DNA of 64,000 nt from Mangifera indica (lineage: Eukaryota; Streptophyta; Magnoliopsida; Sapindales; Anacardiaceae). The notes under the pieces were generated by a model, which saw only the letters and a list, made by a program, of their open reading frames with translations, was not told the DNA's origin and did not search any database. Where the stretch lies: positions 1,054,001-1,118,000 of the forward strand of contig NC_058151.1 in assembly GCF_011075055.1 (NCBI RefSeq), in the 5' to 3' direction. Positions 1-14,800 of the stretch are shown here, piece after piece (position 1 is the first letter of the stretch; every line of letters begins with the position of its first letter). A program made the position numbers and the translations under genes.

Positions 1-787
1 TTCAATCCCAATCCGGAGGCTCTAAATTATGCCAATAAAACTTGAATAGGAAAGATTGAATGGGGCTATGTAATTGCACCCAGAAGCTTGCATGTCAATT
101 TTCCTGGTACACTAAACTCTTCTTAAACAAATAGACCTTGTTCATCCAACCTATCTTGTCAAATCATTCCTCTTTTATTTATTACTAAACATTAAGGATA
201 TAAACACCAACAAATGATTAAATAAATTTAATCCTATTACAAATTAATATTGTCATGATTGACTACATAACAACAATAACAGTAACAGAGTCAGTACCAG
301 TTAACCAACCTGCACAATCTGTTGTCCTCCAACCATCATAAAAATTTATCTCATTACAACTGTCAGCTAGTATTTTGATAAGTTGACAAATTTATAAAAT
401 ACTTAGCAAAGAAACCACTTACCAAAAATATCATATCAATCAGAACCACAGTCAAATCAGAAAATCAAAAATTCAAAAAAAACAATGAAAATTAGAAATG
501 TACCCATTTGGTTCTAGAAGGCCACTTAGGAAATGCAACAATAAAAGAGATGGCTCATCTTTCAGTTTTATATAGAACTCCATGATGAAAAGTTTGTGTT
601 TTGTCTATATGTGGGAGGATAAACATATGCATTTGATTCACATGTATCAATATTCTCAATACATTTATGCAAAATAAGCAAATTAGAAAAATTATAATTC
701 TAAAAAGAATCAACAACTTTGTCAATAAGAGTTAGCAGCAGAAATAGAAAACAGTTGCAGCTTATGTATATAATTCATATTATATAC

Positions 788-3700
788 CTTTACTGACACT
801 ACGCCCAAGATTGTTGTTTACACGCAATGGATCAATGATGTTAAAATGTTTCAAACTGAAGGGCTGCTCTAGATTCTCTTGGCCATGGGGCAAAACAGCA
901 TAAACAGATGCACATGCGAAAACCAATTTGCTAAGTGGTAACTCTCCAACATCATTTCTTGGAGGATCCGCTGTAGTACATTATATAAAAAAATTAAAGT
1001 TGATTATAACCAAACACTTACTATGGTCATTGTTGAAGCAGATGATGACATAAATATGGGTCCACATATACCAGCCATGTCAGGGTGTGAACTAATTGGC
1101 ACTGGGCCCTGAAGACTAAGACAAAATTTATGCCAATCAAAACTGCTGAAGAACTCTAGAAAACGATAAAGAACCTGCACAGGAGATATAAAAGTATTAG
1201 ATGTATAAAAAACAAACAGAAAGATGCACAAAAATAATGAATACAACTACTTTCACCTCAAGAGGTCCAGCAAATGAATTATTGTAAACATGAAATATGT
1301 ACAAAACCAAGGTCTCCAATGCATAAGTCGAAATAAGACCATGATGAGATCCCAAGAGCCGGCTCTCATAGTAACACCAAGCTTTAATCAATGTAATGCT
1401 GCGCTTGAATAGATGACTATGGTTTATCAAGTTATCAATCTAGAAAAAGGAGAATATTTAGTTAGTCAAAAGTGCTACCAGTGAGACAAAAAGAGTATAC
1501 TTAAGAATTCACAAATAATAACAATATCTCACCTCCTCAAAGAAGCAAAGTGTACATAAACCACCAAGCTGGTTAATAGAGATGTCTACTACAACATTTT
1601 CTACAAGGCACTTTATTATTTTCACCTACAAATAGATGGGAAACATGTGAGAACAGAAAAGAGAATACATGAAGGAGGTGTTTGGTTTGGGTAATATTTT
1701 ATTACCAAAAGATAAAGATTACTTTAAAGATAGATTATTGGGTATAAATGAATACTGAGTTTGATAAAATTTGCTAAAAATGAAAAAAAATAAATAATTA
1801 TTGTGTTTAGTTAGAAATGATAAAAAAATACTAGTAAATTATTTTACTTAAATGCCCTTTGGTATAATTATTTTTAAATATTTTTTTATATTACTTATTA
1901 TATTAATTAGAAATTAATTTATTTTTATTCAAAAAATTAATAAATAATAATATAATTATAATAAAATTAAGAGTATCTTGGTAGTCTTTTAGTATCTAAG
2001 GTGAAAATAGTAATCAAATTATCATCTACATTATCTATCACATCACTATTAATAATAAAATATTACTGTAATATTTTATTATAGACAAACCAAACAGAAT
2101 AATGTAAGTAATAAATGATAAATTATCAAAGTAATTTTTAATAACTGGAACCAAACAACCCCTAAAGATGCTAATATATATCACAACAAAGGAAACAAAA
2201 TCACCGAAACATCATAAAATCTAAAGACAAATGGACACACATAAGCACATAAACCTGAATTAAACATATGCAAAAGATGAAAAAGCCCAATAGTAATAAA
2301 CTAAATCAAGCTTTCTGAAGGGAACAACCAAATATCAATTTCATTTCTAAAAAGTAAGCAGACACATAAGCATATATACATTAATTCAACATGTGCAAAA
2401 GATGAAAAAACCCAACAGTATTTTAATGAAATCAAGCTTTACTGAAGAGAACGATTACATATCAATTTCATTTCTAAAAAAGGTTAACTAATAGCAGAAC
2501 AAGTGAAGAAAGCTTTTCAAGATGGAAGAAACCACAAGAACTGAGAAAATTATGTTCAAATCATTTGTGGAACCAAATCAATGATACCGAGAATAGTAGG
2601 GGGTTCGTGCTTGACATCAAACAGAAAAGACATTAATTTATTCATAATGCGCTCCATCACCAACTCCGCCAAGATTTTCACCTTACAAAACTCTGCTCCC
2701 TCCCTCCAACAGGAAAAACAATTGGCAAGAGCATGAGATCCTGCATTAATTGCCTAATATACAGAATATTTTTACTAGCTACATTCAAATTCAGTCCTAA
2801 ATACTCCTTAAGTCAGAACAGTGAAACTACTTTAGCACACAGTGGACACTGTTAAACTTGAAAAATTAAAAAAGACAAACATGAACAGTGCTTCGGGAGT
2901 GAGTTATCCAGAGTGCCAATTGTAATTTCAAATAACAGAAAATACAAATTGCCCAAGTACATGAGACAGAAGTTCAAACAACAATAAGAAGTGAAGAAAA
3001 ATTTGTAAAATAAACAGAACATACCTCTGCTTTTATGTACTGAATATCTTTCACATGGAACTCAGCATTCTCATTGTTCTCTTCACTCTTTAAAATTTCT
3101 TCTACTTTACTTGCCCAATTGTCTTTCAAACTTAGATTGTTACTGAATACTGTTAAATCAATGTCTCCGTCAGGTAGATAAGTCTTTAGAGGTACTGACC
3201 CAAAGGTGAAAACCTGCATTAAGAGACAAAGTGAAAATCTCTAGAAAGTGAAAATAAAAGAGATATTGAAAAAAAAACCTCTTTTTTGGTCCTTCTATAC
3301 AATTTTATCACATTTTTTATATATATAACAATTATACCATAAAAGTTTTACAGTTTCTAAAATACCCCTGTTATGACTAAAGTTTGAATTCGTACGATGA
3401 TACTGTTTTATCGTGCTGTACTATTCACAGTAGGGGCAATTTTCAACTGTTTATCATCTATTATACTGTTCATACAGGCTTTTTGTATAAAATAATACTG
3501 TTCATCACCTATCATACTATCCAAATAGACACTCTCACTATTCATCGCTACTGTACTGTTCACAGTGGGGTTTTCTACTATTTCACCACCTACTGTACTG
3601 TTCACAATAGTAATTATATAAAATTACTGTTTATTCACTATTGTTACTGTTTACAATAAGCTATTTCTACTGTTTATCACATTCTTTACTGTTCACAGTA

Positions 3701-4616
3701 AGATGAAGACAATGGTAATTGAAGTATTTAACTAAAAAAGTGGTATAAATGTTTAATGAAAAAAAATATGTGATAAAATTGTATAGACAAGCAAAAGAAG
3801 TGATATTTTTTATATATATAACAATTATACCATAAAAGTTTTACAGTTTCTAAAATACCCCTGTTATGACTAAAGTTTGAATTCGTACGATGATACTGTT
3901 TTTATCGTGCTGTACTGTTCACAGTAGGGGCAATTTTCAACTGTTTATCATCTATTATACTATTCACACAGTCTTTTTGTATAAAATAGTACTGTTCATT
4001 ATCTATCATACTATCCAAATAGGCACTCTTACTATTCATTGCTACTGTACTGTTCACAGTGTGGTTTTCTACTATTTTCACCACCTACTGTACTGTTCAC
4101 AATAGTAATTATATAAGATTAGTGTTCATTCCCTATTGTTACTGTTTACAATACGCTATTTCTACTGTTTATCACATTCTTTACTGTTCACAGTAAGACG
4201 AAGACAATGGTAGTTGAAGTATTTAACTAAAAAAGTGGTATAAATGTTTAATGAAAAAAACTATGTGATAAAATTGTATAGACAAGCAAAAGAAGTGATA
4301 TTTTTTTTAATATCTCAAAATAAAATGAGGATGAAAAAGTTCGTCTGTTCTTCAAAACCAATCAAAGGTAAATTAAAGTTTTTACCTCACATGGAAAGCA
4401 CTTCTTGATTAGGCATATCACATATCTAGCCAAAGCATTTCTTCGATCCTCAGAGGATTGGTTTGGCTGTATGCAAGCAATAAGTTCTGCGGTCCTCTCT
4501 TCAGCTTGTGACCACCTCTCCTGATCAAGCACTCGAGTCAAAGAGGCCACTTTGTCAGCCAAGAGACCATTTGGAGAAAAGTTGTTTGGCAACATCCAGC
4601 CTTCACGACCATCCAT
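788..4616 (-). CDS. Nucleotidyltransferase with PAP/OAS1-type substrate-binding domain (partial, 3' end outside window)
   Basis: Exons in transcript order: 4386-4616, 3025-3213, 1533-1625, 1257-1439, 1072-1174, 788-970, all with GT donors and AG acceptors and consistent phase, giving 327 residues. The ATG at 4614-4616 opens the first coding exon. Exon 2 carries the nucleotidyltransferase signature: GSV near residue 82, then the DGDID acidic pair (Asp94, Asp96). A third catalytic Asp is expected at 154 in VVVDIS. Exon 4 has the LFKRS...ILIKAW-like stretch followed by SHHGLISTYALE, typical of the plant PAP/OAS1 substrate-binding family (Arabidopsis At3g51620/At3g61690 type). These proteins are predicted nucleotidyltransferases whose substrate is poorly known. 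The last visible exon ends with NNNLGRSVSK plus one base, so the gene continues; I found no convincing next exon in 1-787. Intron 1 holds a 493-bp tandem duplication and intron 2 a MITE. Confidence 0.88.
1674..2163. mobile_element. MITE with GTTTGGTTT-type terminal inverted repeats
   Basis: The left end reads GGAGGTGTTTGGTTTGGG and the right end, reverse-complemented, reads AGGGGTTGTTTGGTTCC, an imperfect inverted repeat of about 25 bp around a very AT-rich 490-bp core with no ORF. This is the common plant DNA-transposon MITE type with TGTTTGGTT ends. The target duplication is not clear, so PIF/Harbinger versus hAT is undecided. It sits in intron 2 of the nucleotidyltransferase gene. Confidence 0.7.
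3310..4303. repeat. Tandem duplication (2 x 493 bp) rich in TACTGTTCACAGTA palindromes
   Basis: The ATTATACC landmark occurs at 3331 and 3824, a period of 493 bp, and the two units agree almost throughout. Each unit holds many copies of CTGTTCA/TGTTCACAGTA, often in palindromic form. The unit ends are inverted copies of CTATACAATTTTATCACAT, which suggests a MITE that duplicated in tandem while sharing one end. ORFs on either strand here are products of the repeat. The block lies inside intron 1 of the nucleotidyltransferase gene. Confidence 0.85.
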
Positions 4617-5797
4617 GCAATATTAACCCCTTGCAATCCTATGTCTTCTTATACAACCCTGTCTCTTAAATACCATATCCATGTGAAAAGGAGTAGGACA
4701 AAGAGCAACAAGAGAGATATCCCAATAAAAGCAAACAAGAATCGTATTCAACTTGAAGCTAATCTCACAGACATCTAATGACCAAAATGGAAACATTTGA
4801 AAACTGTAACTTTCTCTGAGAACTAGAAAAAAGATAAAAGAAAATAAGCAAGCACAAAAGACCTAGGAAAGAAGGACAATTATATAACAGGTAGCTATGT
4901 TAACATGTTAAACTGAAAAGGAAATTTGAATGATCAAGATAAAAAAAAAAGTTAAATGATAGCACCAGCATCATTTTAATTTTAGAGATTATAAAAGACA
5001 AGATTTGTATGAGAAGAGGTTTACTTTTGTATCTGCGAAACAAAGCCTTAAACTGAAACTTCACAGAAATAGCCCATCACAAGCTGCATTATGAATCTTC
5101 CATATTGCTTATTCTGGATGGAGAAAGCTTTTGAAGCTTTACATGCTAGAATCCCAAAACTCTATTTTCAACAAGACAAGTTAATTAACATATAAATAAA
5201 CCAGGAGAACAAGCTTCTATATACACTACTTTCCATAACTGAACCAGCAGCAAGCAAAACGTCCTACTTGAAGTCAATCACATAGAACCAAAAAGATTAC
5301 CACCACAGATATCAAATGCACCAAAACTAAAAATGCAGCTGCACACACAAGCTTAAGAATTAGCATTTACATAAATATATCCACAGGTTACGTTGTGTCA
5401 CAAAAAATGCTCTGTTTGGCTACTGAGAAGCGCAAAAAAAAAAAAAAAAATCCCGTAATCATCAACACTTAACACTAAACAAATACTCGCACAAGCTGAA
5501 TCAAGCCTCACAGCAAACTGCTTGGCTCAAATACTTCAATATAAACCTTAACCTAAAAATTTATGTAGCTAAACAGACCGTAGCAATCGTAACTACGAAA
5601 CAGAAGCTTCGACATTCATGGAAACCGAGAAGCGAAGTACGAAGAACAAATAAAATATTTAGTTAAAAGTTAAACCTGTGAAAAATGATGAATTCGCTAG
5701 GTTGATCTGATCAAAGTTCTGTTGTTCGGTTTTTCTTTTTGGTTCGGGACGGAAATGTACGGTTTTAGACGGAGAAAATGGGTGAAAATTGGCTGAG

Positions 5798-5805
5798 TAT
5801 TTATA
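5798..5805 (-). promoter_or_regulatory. TATA box of the nucleotidyltransferase gene
   Basis: TATAAATA on the minus strand, about 1.2 kb before the ATG. A leader exon would run from about 5770 to 5676, where CACAG|GTTTA makes a splice donor; an AG acceptor lies near 4630-4650. The 5' UTR intron, roughly 1 kb, is inferred. The rest of 4617-5676 shows no coding potential and holds a 17-A run near 5437. Confidence 0.5.
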
Positions 5806-5849
5806 GGTAATGTGAAGGAAAATGGCGGACTTTTAATGAGGACTAAAAG

Positions 5850-8800
5850 GAATTTATTATACTTGATTATGTCAAAATAAAGTAATATTACACCTGCCAA
5901 TAGTGAATACCTAGCGCAGAGGTGAATTCGAGTGAGTAAAGCCAAACAAAGGTCAATTTAAACTCAGTTCGAGTTAGTAATGAGATTATTAAAAAAGTTA
6001 TCAAAAAATATTATTAGATTTGAATTAAGTTCAAACAAATAATATTTAGTTAAAACTTAAACTCATTTGAATTTGTCTATAACATCATTGAAAAGTCATC
6101 GAATAGATGAATAACATTATCAACCGAGTAAACAATGATAAACAGTATCACTGAAAAAATAAATAAGTTAACCTTAGTTGAAATATCGAACTAGAATCTC
6201 AACTAAAACTTGATTTATTCGATATGCATTATCCGTTCAATGAGAAAGACTACAATCTTTCTAGTGTTAAGTATTAAACTCTTGAGAGTATAACATTTCT
6301 ACTTACTTTTTTCTTTAATGTTATTATTTATTAACTTGAACTAGTTATTTTAGATTTATGTTAAGCTCAAGCTTGAGTTTTTCATCCAGGATTCGAACCA
6401 GACTTAATATGACATTTGTTCGGATTTGGACCGACTTGAATACACCCATGAGATGAGGAGCGACTTGGTTTGGTTGATGAGTTGGGTTTGGACTGCTTAA
6501 AATTCACTCTGGCTCGAAGCCCATAAAAAACGTTTCATAGATTCATAATTCATTACGCGGATACTTTATTATTTTTTACTAATTATTCATAGAAGTAAAA
6601 GTTAATGTACAGAAAAAAATTCAGTTGATTTCAATTTATCACACAGTTTTGAAATTCTTTTCATTAGAATGAAAATGACGATTCATTTTCTCACTGAAAA
6701 CATTCTAAGGGGTATTCAATATAAATGGCTGCATGTCAAACTACGTCGTTTTCGTAGTTCTGAGGGGCCAAAAATCTATAGAGCCTATTGCAAACATGGG
6801 CCTAAACTAGATCCATCAACCTGAATATATGCCGTAAAAGTTTGAATTCAAATATTTTTTAAAAAAATTTTAATATTTTATCAGTTTTATTAATCTTTAA
6901 AATCTTTCATTTAGTTGATATTTTCCGTGTTTCGTTCCTACCTTGCTCCTGTCATTCAAATTCACCAAGAAAATTTTCATTACTATAAAGAGAAAGTCTA
7001 TCTTTTTAGTCATAATTTCTTGCCTAACTTATTTAAAAGAAGAAAACAGAAAAGAAATTCCATGCACAAGATTTTCAAAGCCTTTACGTGTTGCATCAAA
7101 CAAACTTAAGGTCCACATTTTTTTTTCCCAGAAGGAAAGTAAGGAGAAACACGAAAATATACGTGAATAAATAAATATAGTAACATTGTTTAAAATCACG
7201 AGTTTAAATATATTATGGATACATATAGGAATGATGACGAGTTATCATCGACATTATTTTATTTTTAAATTAAAATTATTTAATTATTGTTTATAACTAA
7301 TTTGATTTTAATTTGCAATGTTTTTATTTTTGTATTATCCAAAATAAGATACAAATTATTTTGTTAGGTTTTAAAAAAATCCATTAAACATGACTACGTA
7401 ATTATAATTAAATTTTACGTGGAAACTTACAAATAAAAGATAGGTACAAAGTTTATGGATTTTATCCATATTGATGCCGTCATTTTCAATTACAGCCAAT
7501 CTCAAATTTTTTGACCATTTCTGGAATTGGACCAGCTTAAAGTTTTATGGCCGCAATTCACAAAAAGAGCAATTTGGTCACTCGCTCACTAGAGCTACAT
7601 TTTTCTGCGGAATATTCTTAGTAATTTGTCTTGTTCTTTAATGTTGATAGGTGATGAAGAAGAAAACAAGAAAGCATTCAACATTTCCCCTTTATGCTCT
7701 TTCAATTGAACCTAAAAGCTCATTGAGTTTATCTATACATTGTCTAAACCCATCGTACTCATAAAGGTAAAACAAGTAATTTGAATATCTAATCACATAA
7801 TAATATATTATTTTTTTAAATTTGTTAATACCTATCATTTGCATATTTAAAATGAAAGATAGAAGATCATAATTAGAAATATAATTATTAGTATCTTATA
7901 ATATGATACAATACAGGTGAAAAATGATATATATCATAAGATGTATCTAATTAATATAATATAATACATATTACTGATATAGATCGATACACTTTTTAAA
8001 GAAAATAATGATATAATATAGTATATATGATAAATTTCAAATTTTTAAGTGTGTTTGTGATATTTTCTAAAATGATGATGTGTTAATTAGATTTTTTTAT
8101 TATTTTATTTCTCAAAAACTATAACATATGATACTTAAAATTAGGTTTTCAATATCCTATTTGAATAATGACATATAAAGAGATAAATATTAAAGAAAAA
8201 GTATTTTGACATATTTTCGACAACCTTTTTAGAACATAACAATATTCAAGCAACCCTTCATCTATATTAGAAATGGTTCCAATCTAAGTCAAACCTAGGG
8301 TCGATTTAAACATTGAGCAAATCTATAAAGTATCATTCAAATTTGTTCGAATTAACCAATAATATTGTCAAGAGTGTTAGTAATGAAATAAATATTGTTG
8401 TTTGAGTGGTGAACCATATTATTAATACTAATAAAATAAATAACGTCATCAAATAAATAAATGAGTCGATCTCAATTTTCAAATTGTTAAATTGAAACTC
8501 TAATTTAAGATCAGTTCATTTACGATGACTCAACTTTTTGTTCATGTTAAATAATCCATATAGTTGATTAATTAATTAATGTCGGTAATCCAAGTTTGTA
8601 GGATGCCATTTATTTTGGTTTGAGCAAATATGAGGTAAGATGGAAGGCTTTTAATTAAAATATTGATCACTTTTCAATGCAAAAAATGGATGAAATTTGT
8701 GTGATTCTTTGTTAAAATGATAATTAGCACTAATTGAAATAATTAATTAATTAATATGATAGTTTAATTCAACTGATCAATAATATTTTCTAATTGATGT

Positions 8801-11800
8801 CACTAGTAGGGCAGAAATGGGAAATCGTCGAACACTTGTACAAATAATTGCAAGTGCAAAGATTTGGAGAGATTAATAACCACCATTAAGTTAATTAAAT
8901 ATGAGTTAGTGGAAGCACCCTTGGATTTGCAATGCACAAATTCCTAATTAATAATTAATGCAAATTAATAACATTTCTTCTTTTACAAACAACGTTAAAG
9001 AGCTGATCCAAGTTTTAACCGATTGGGCCGCTGACATCAACAACATAATTAAAATTTACATATATATTAAACTAAATTAATCAAACAGAAAATAAATCTA
9101 GTTTGCTAGTAGGGTTGAGCACCACATGTAGGGTTAGATTTAAACCGAATCCGTTCGAGTTTAAACTCAAACTCAATTCGAACAAACCCAAAATGAATCA
9201 ATCTTATATACGCTCAGTTGAGTTCAAATTACTCGCCCAAATCACCCAACAGTTGAACAATGGGTTTTAGTCTTGACTTGAACCAAATTGACCATTTTAT
9301 CCTGATGTTTTTAAAACATTATTTGCAAGCATAATTGATCATTTGAAATAATAGAAAGTTTATTCTCTTTTCAAGATCAAATATGTCTTTAGGACGATGG
9401 GATCACCATTGATCATGATTTGTTGTGTGTGATTTTCAAAATTGCTTCTAAATTAAGCACATAAATTTATTGTACCATGTGGAGATCCTTTAGCTATAGC
9501 TCAATTAAGATTTTTGTTCTCTTAGCCTTAGGTATTTTAACCATATTTGTGGTTAATATTCTTTTAATCTCATGGAATCAAATTTAACTTGTAAATTCGA
9601 TAGAATTTTGTATAAAGATCATTTTGATAAACTTTTTATCTATCTATAAAATAAATTATATTACGTTACTTAAATTTATATTGATTAAAAGGACGATATT
9701 AATGCATGATTTAAGGTTAGATTTCAATCGAATCGATTTTAATTTAATAAAATCTTACATAAAGATCACATATTGAAATAAATTGTCAGAAAGAACAAAC
9801 ATCAGAAAAAAGAGAATGCATTTTTTGATGGTTTAAGTGAAATGTTTTTAAACTTTGGGGGCGATTGTTAATCTTAAACTATGGAAACCCTAAATGATGG
9901 GGTGAAAAAATAACTTTTTAAAACTAAGTTTAAGAAAAATTTGTTAGTTTTCTAAATTAAGGTGAAAAATTCTTTCTTTAAATAAAATCAATATATAACA
10001 TGTTTATCTCTAATAGTAATAATAAAATTTAACGGATAAATATTTGAATTTTCAAAACTTAGTAGAAAAGAGTTTGGATTGCACAAAACCTTTGGTGGGA
10101 ATAAGACTTTTGGCCTAATACTTATTTATTGATACATCAACTATTATTGTTCTTTTAACGGTTCATTGCTAAAGCTTAAAGTTAAACTCGTTGAAATTTG
10201 TCTCTAAAAGGCTAAAATAATTAGAGAATAAAGTAAAGGCAGAAGCATATTTCCCGCACAAAATCGGGTAAATAACATTTTCTTACCTAAGGTTGGGTCT
10301 AAAAAACACTTTTTCACTTTTCGATGATGTAATTTTGTTGCAAAGTCGATTCCATCGAGCCAAGCAATACTCAACTCAACCCATTGCACCCCTAAGCATG
10401 ACTTTTATATTATGCTAGGTCTGTGATTTATACAAAACCTTAGGGACCAACATGTAATTGACTTCCCTCCCAGTTCATAACCAAATTACCAAAACACTTC
10501 ACCTTTTACTCTGAAAATCGAGAACAGTACAGAAACTTACCCTTTTGGAAAAAAGTGTCCTGAAAATGAAAACAGCCCCTAACTAAAAGGAAACAGTTTC
10601 AGGAATTTCTTGCCAGGGACAAGGACAAGCTCTCTGCATACCCAATTAAAGGACAATCCAAATTCTCACTTGAAAAAACTGTAGAAGAAAGTGGCAGTTG
10701 ATTGATGAATGGGACTGGTGAAATTGGCTTGGCTTGGGGCCAATAACTATATGACTGGCGTAAAAGACTCATCTCTAACTGTTCATGCAATTTAATGTTA
10801 AGGAATTGAAAAGGATTGACCTGGTTTAAGCTCAAAAAAAGAAAAGGGTATGGCTGATTGAGGGCCCAGAAAGAATAGCAGAAAGCAGAGGCAGAGGCAG
10901 AGGCAGAAGAATTGTGCTCGATGCAATTTAAGTTGTGTACTTGAAGAGAGAAAGACAAGGAGACAAACCCATGAGGTAGATTTAGGGCAGAAAGAGTAAG
11001 ATTTCAAGTACAAGGATAATAATTGAAATTTTTCTTTACAATATTAAATTTTTTATTTATCTCATATTATAATTATGAGATTGATAAATAGATTTAGAGT
11101 TTTATCAGTTATAGATTCAACTGTTAAAAAAAAAAATCAGATTAAAATAAAGTTTCTTCTATTTAAAAAAAAAAAATGACAAGCAGACAAAAATATGGAT
11201 GGCCTCCCTTATCTCATTCATATTGGTTTATGGGTAGGAATGCCACTGTTTAACATTATGAAGATTGAAAATTTATTATAAGCTGGCCTGGAATTGAGGG
11301 TAGCAATTTGAGAAGGTTGGAGAGAGAACATGAATGGTTAAATTTGGGCCTTTTTTCATGCATTATTCTTAAAAGTGTCCATAATCAGAATTGAATTTGA
11401 ATCGAGCTAACTAGATTAAAATCCAGCTAGGAAAAGTAATGACATGACATCTATTATATCTATATAATTATTATATAATATTATATCAATGAATAAAATA
11501 TTTTGTGGTATATAACCTTTTCTTTTGTTTGCATCTAAGATATGATGCACAGACTCTCTAGTAAAATGTGAAATAAATAAAATTTGTTTTGAATAAGACT
11601 ATTTTTTATTAATTAAATAGTTAACGAGAGAGGTGATAAAACCTATAAATCGTTGTTTTAAAACTCAAATTTGACTAGTCAATTTAACCAGTTTAGTAAG
11701 ACTCAAAAATAATAATGGATACCGGTCTAATAACTTCAATTTAGTTATTAGATCACTTTGGTTCGTAATTTAATTGGAAAAGTTGCACAAAATTGTTGGT

Positions 11801-14800
11801 GAATCACTAATCAACTATAAGAATGAGTTGTTAAAAATGACAAGATTGATTTTAGAATTAGTTAAAAATGATGATATTGATATTGAAAGTAATTAAAAAT
11901 GACAAAATTAACATCAAGAGGAGCTACATGTGAAGAGATAAGGGTTATTTTTAAGATCTCTCACCTTATTTTTACACACCTAAAAAACCCCACTTTGATC
12001 ATTGCACAAAACGAAAACAAGAAGATTGCCTAGTTTATCTTAGTTTTACCTCTAAATAAAACAAAATAAATTAACATTACCCTTAAACAATTCATCGGCT
12101 CAACTGTCAATAAATCGAATGACTACTAATAGACAAAAAATGACTCCTTGATAGGGTTAAAGCCCAATTTAAGTATGTAAACCATGTATAATATCACTCA
12201 CTCCTAAGAGGCAACGGTGAGGAATCTCGTTATATATAATAGTTTTGTTATAATATTACTTTAATGGCTAAATGTATAACCATATTCATTGTAACATATG
12301 AGTTAAATGAAAGATTAAATATCATAAACTCATTTTTAACATTTTCCATCTCTTCTTTAAACTTCCACAAAATTATCAATCTCAAACAAATTTAAATAAA
12401 TCTATGTTTGTCTCTCAAACTTTATATATCTTATAATTGTTATTCTTATAATTTTATGATTGAATAAATATCTTATTAAATGATAAAAAAAACATTTGAT
12501 GTTTTTATTTTTTAAAAAAAATAATGATGTCTTATATGGAAAATGAAGCTGATAATATTATTAAAAGAAATTTATAATTAATTTTATAAATAACAAGAAG
12601 AATTAGTCATTTATAATGACAAGAATGATGTCAATAAGATTAAACCTAGAAATAAGGTTATCAAAATTGGGAATAACTACCAAAGAAAGAGGTCAGCATG
12701 GGATAAAAGTGGTAAATGACAATATTGACACCAATAAAAGCTAGATTAACATCAAAATGAGCTATCAAAGAGGATATCAATATAAGATGAAACTGAAAAT
12801 GGCAAGATTGACACTAGGAGGAGCTAAAAATCACAAGATCAATGACTAGGGTTTGTGTGGTTTGCAATTAGTTTTTTTTTTTCCCAAAAAATATAACTTT
12901 GTTTCTTACACAAAATGAAATTGACAAACTCACCGTAATTATATATCAATTTGACCCCAAACAAAATCATTCCTAAATAATCCATCGATTTGAATATTAG
13001 TTAACTGGTTCACCGCTGATTGATCAAAACCGACCCTTTTATTAGGTCAATGTGTAATCTAAGTGTGAAAATTATAAATAATATCACTTAATTCTCGAGA
13101 GATAACGATGAGAAATCTCTCTATAAAATAGTTTTGTTATAATATTATTTTGATGACAGAATCTATAATCATATTTATTATAATATATGAGTTAAATGAA
13201 AGATTAATGAATCAAAAGTTCGTACATTTTGTTGTATTTTAACATTTTCATATCTTCTTTAAACTCCCACAAAATTATTTATCTCAAACAAATTAAAATA
13301 GTTTTATCCTTGCCTTTCCAACTTCATAAATTTTGTAAATGTTATTCTTATAATTCTATTATATTTTTATAATTTTATTTAATAAATATCTTATTAAATT
13401 ATAAAAAAAAAATATAAGATTTTTTTGTCACATAAAAAATTAATCACTCCTTCCTCCCCCACCTCCAAAACCCTCGTAGCTTCTACATTACCAATTTTCT
13501 CCTCACCCTTTATCTAAGGTTTGAAAAATTATCCTAAGGTTTATATTATCTGAGAGTTACCATCGAAACCATTAGAAAAAAATATAATTAAATTTGTAGT
13601 TTTTTTAACATATTTATTAAATAATAATTTTATCTCTAATATTAATTTTAAAAATTAACAGATCGGTGAATTATTTAGTTTTTTGAAAATTAATAGATAA
13701 AAATTAAAAAAAAATACTAATCTTTGAGTGGAGATAAGTCCTTTTTGCCCTTAAAATTACTAAAAGTTTACTTAATTAATTTATTTCCCTCGTTAAAGTT
13801 CCATCATCATCAACTTATTTACAATAAAGCCATTACGCACACTATGAATTCACGTTACCAAATTATCCTCATAAAAATCCAATCTCTGTAACTTATTATT
13901 TAAAATATATAAAGTAATACTCCACGCATTAGCGGGTAAATATTATTGGATTGATATGGTCTTATTTAATTAAATAATTTTAAATTAAAAATTAAATAAA
14001 TATTTATATTATATAATTAAATGATAATATATTATTTATAATAAATAATATCTACTTGTAAATATATATGGTATTACTTAATTGTGTATAATCTACTCAA
14101 AGATAAGTTAAATATTGACAATAGTAAAAAATAACAAGATCAACATTGAGGGAATCTATAACAAAGAAAATTAACACAAATGAAGACAAAAATAAACAAG
14201 ATTGATGCGGAAAAAGAGTTAAAACAATGTATTTAAACGAAATTAAATAGACAAAATCATCTTTAAATGAATTCATCGGTCTAATCATTATACAACCAAT
14301 TTGATAATCGATTGACCAAAAGTGACTCTTTATAGATCAATGTCGAATCTGAGAATGAAAATCAAGTATAATATCAGTCACATCTAAGCGATAACAGTGA
14401 AAAATCTTTTTATATATAATAATTTTGTTGTAATATTACTTTGATAACACATTCAGTAACTATATTTATTACAACATATGAATTAAATAAAAGATTACCT
14501 ATTAGAAATACGTGTTTTTTCATAATATTACTTTGATGAGTTATTTTATAACCATCTTCATTATATCGTATGAGTTAAATGAAAAATTACATATTAAAAA
14601 CGTGTGCTTTGTCATAATATTATTTTAATAACACATTCTATAACTATATTTATTATAACGTATGAATTAAATAAAAGATTACGTATCAGAAATTTGTGTG
14701 TTTTATCGTATTTTAATATTTTATATCTTTTTAAACTTCCACAAAATTATTCATCTCAAACAAACTATAATTAAAAAATTAACAAAATAATTAAAAATTA

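Noticed and set aside
1040..1071. Extension of nucleotidyltransferase exon 5 to the GT at 1017
   Set aside because: Only the donor after 1072 keeps the phase needed to read on into ADPPRNDVGEL and the conserved NNNLGRSVSK of the next exon.
2616..2700. Possible extra exon in nucleotidyltransferase intron 2
   Set aside because: An AG and an open frame exist on the minus strand, but the peptide does not match the family and the flanking exons already join in phase.
3384..4105. ORFs on both strands rich in Tyr/Thr/His/Cys
   Set aside because: Both strands stay open because the underlying CTGTTCA repeat lacks stops; the same peptides recur in both 493-bp units.
10599..11013. Two overlapping minus-strand ORFs of 119 and 71 codons
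   Set aside because: Low-complexity composition (repeated Ser-Ala codons from a GCAGAG microsatellite), no splice structure, no family match; the short GCAGAG array explains the Ser/Ala run.
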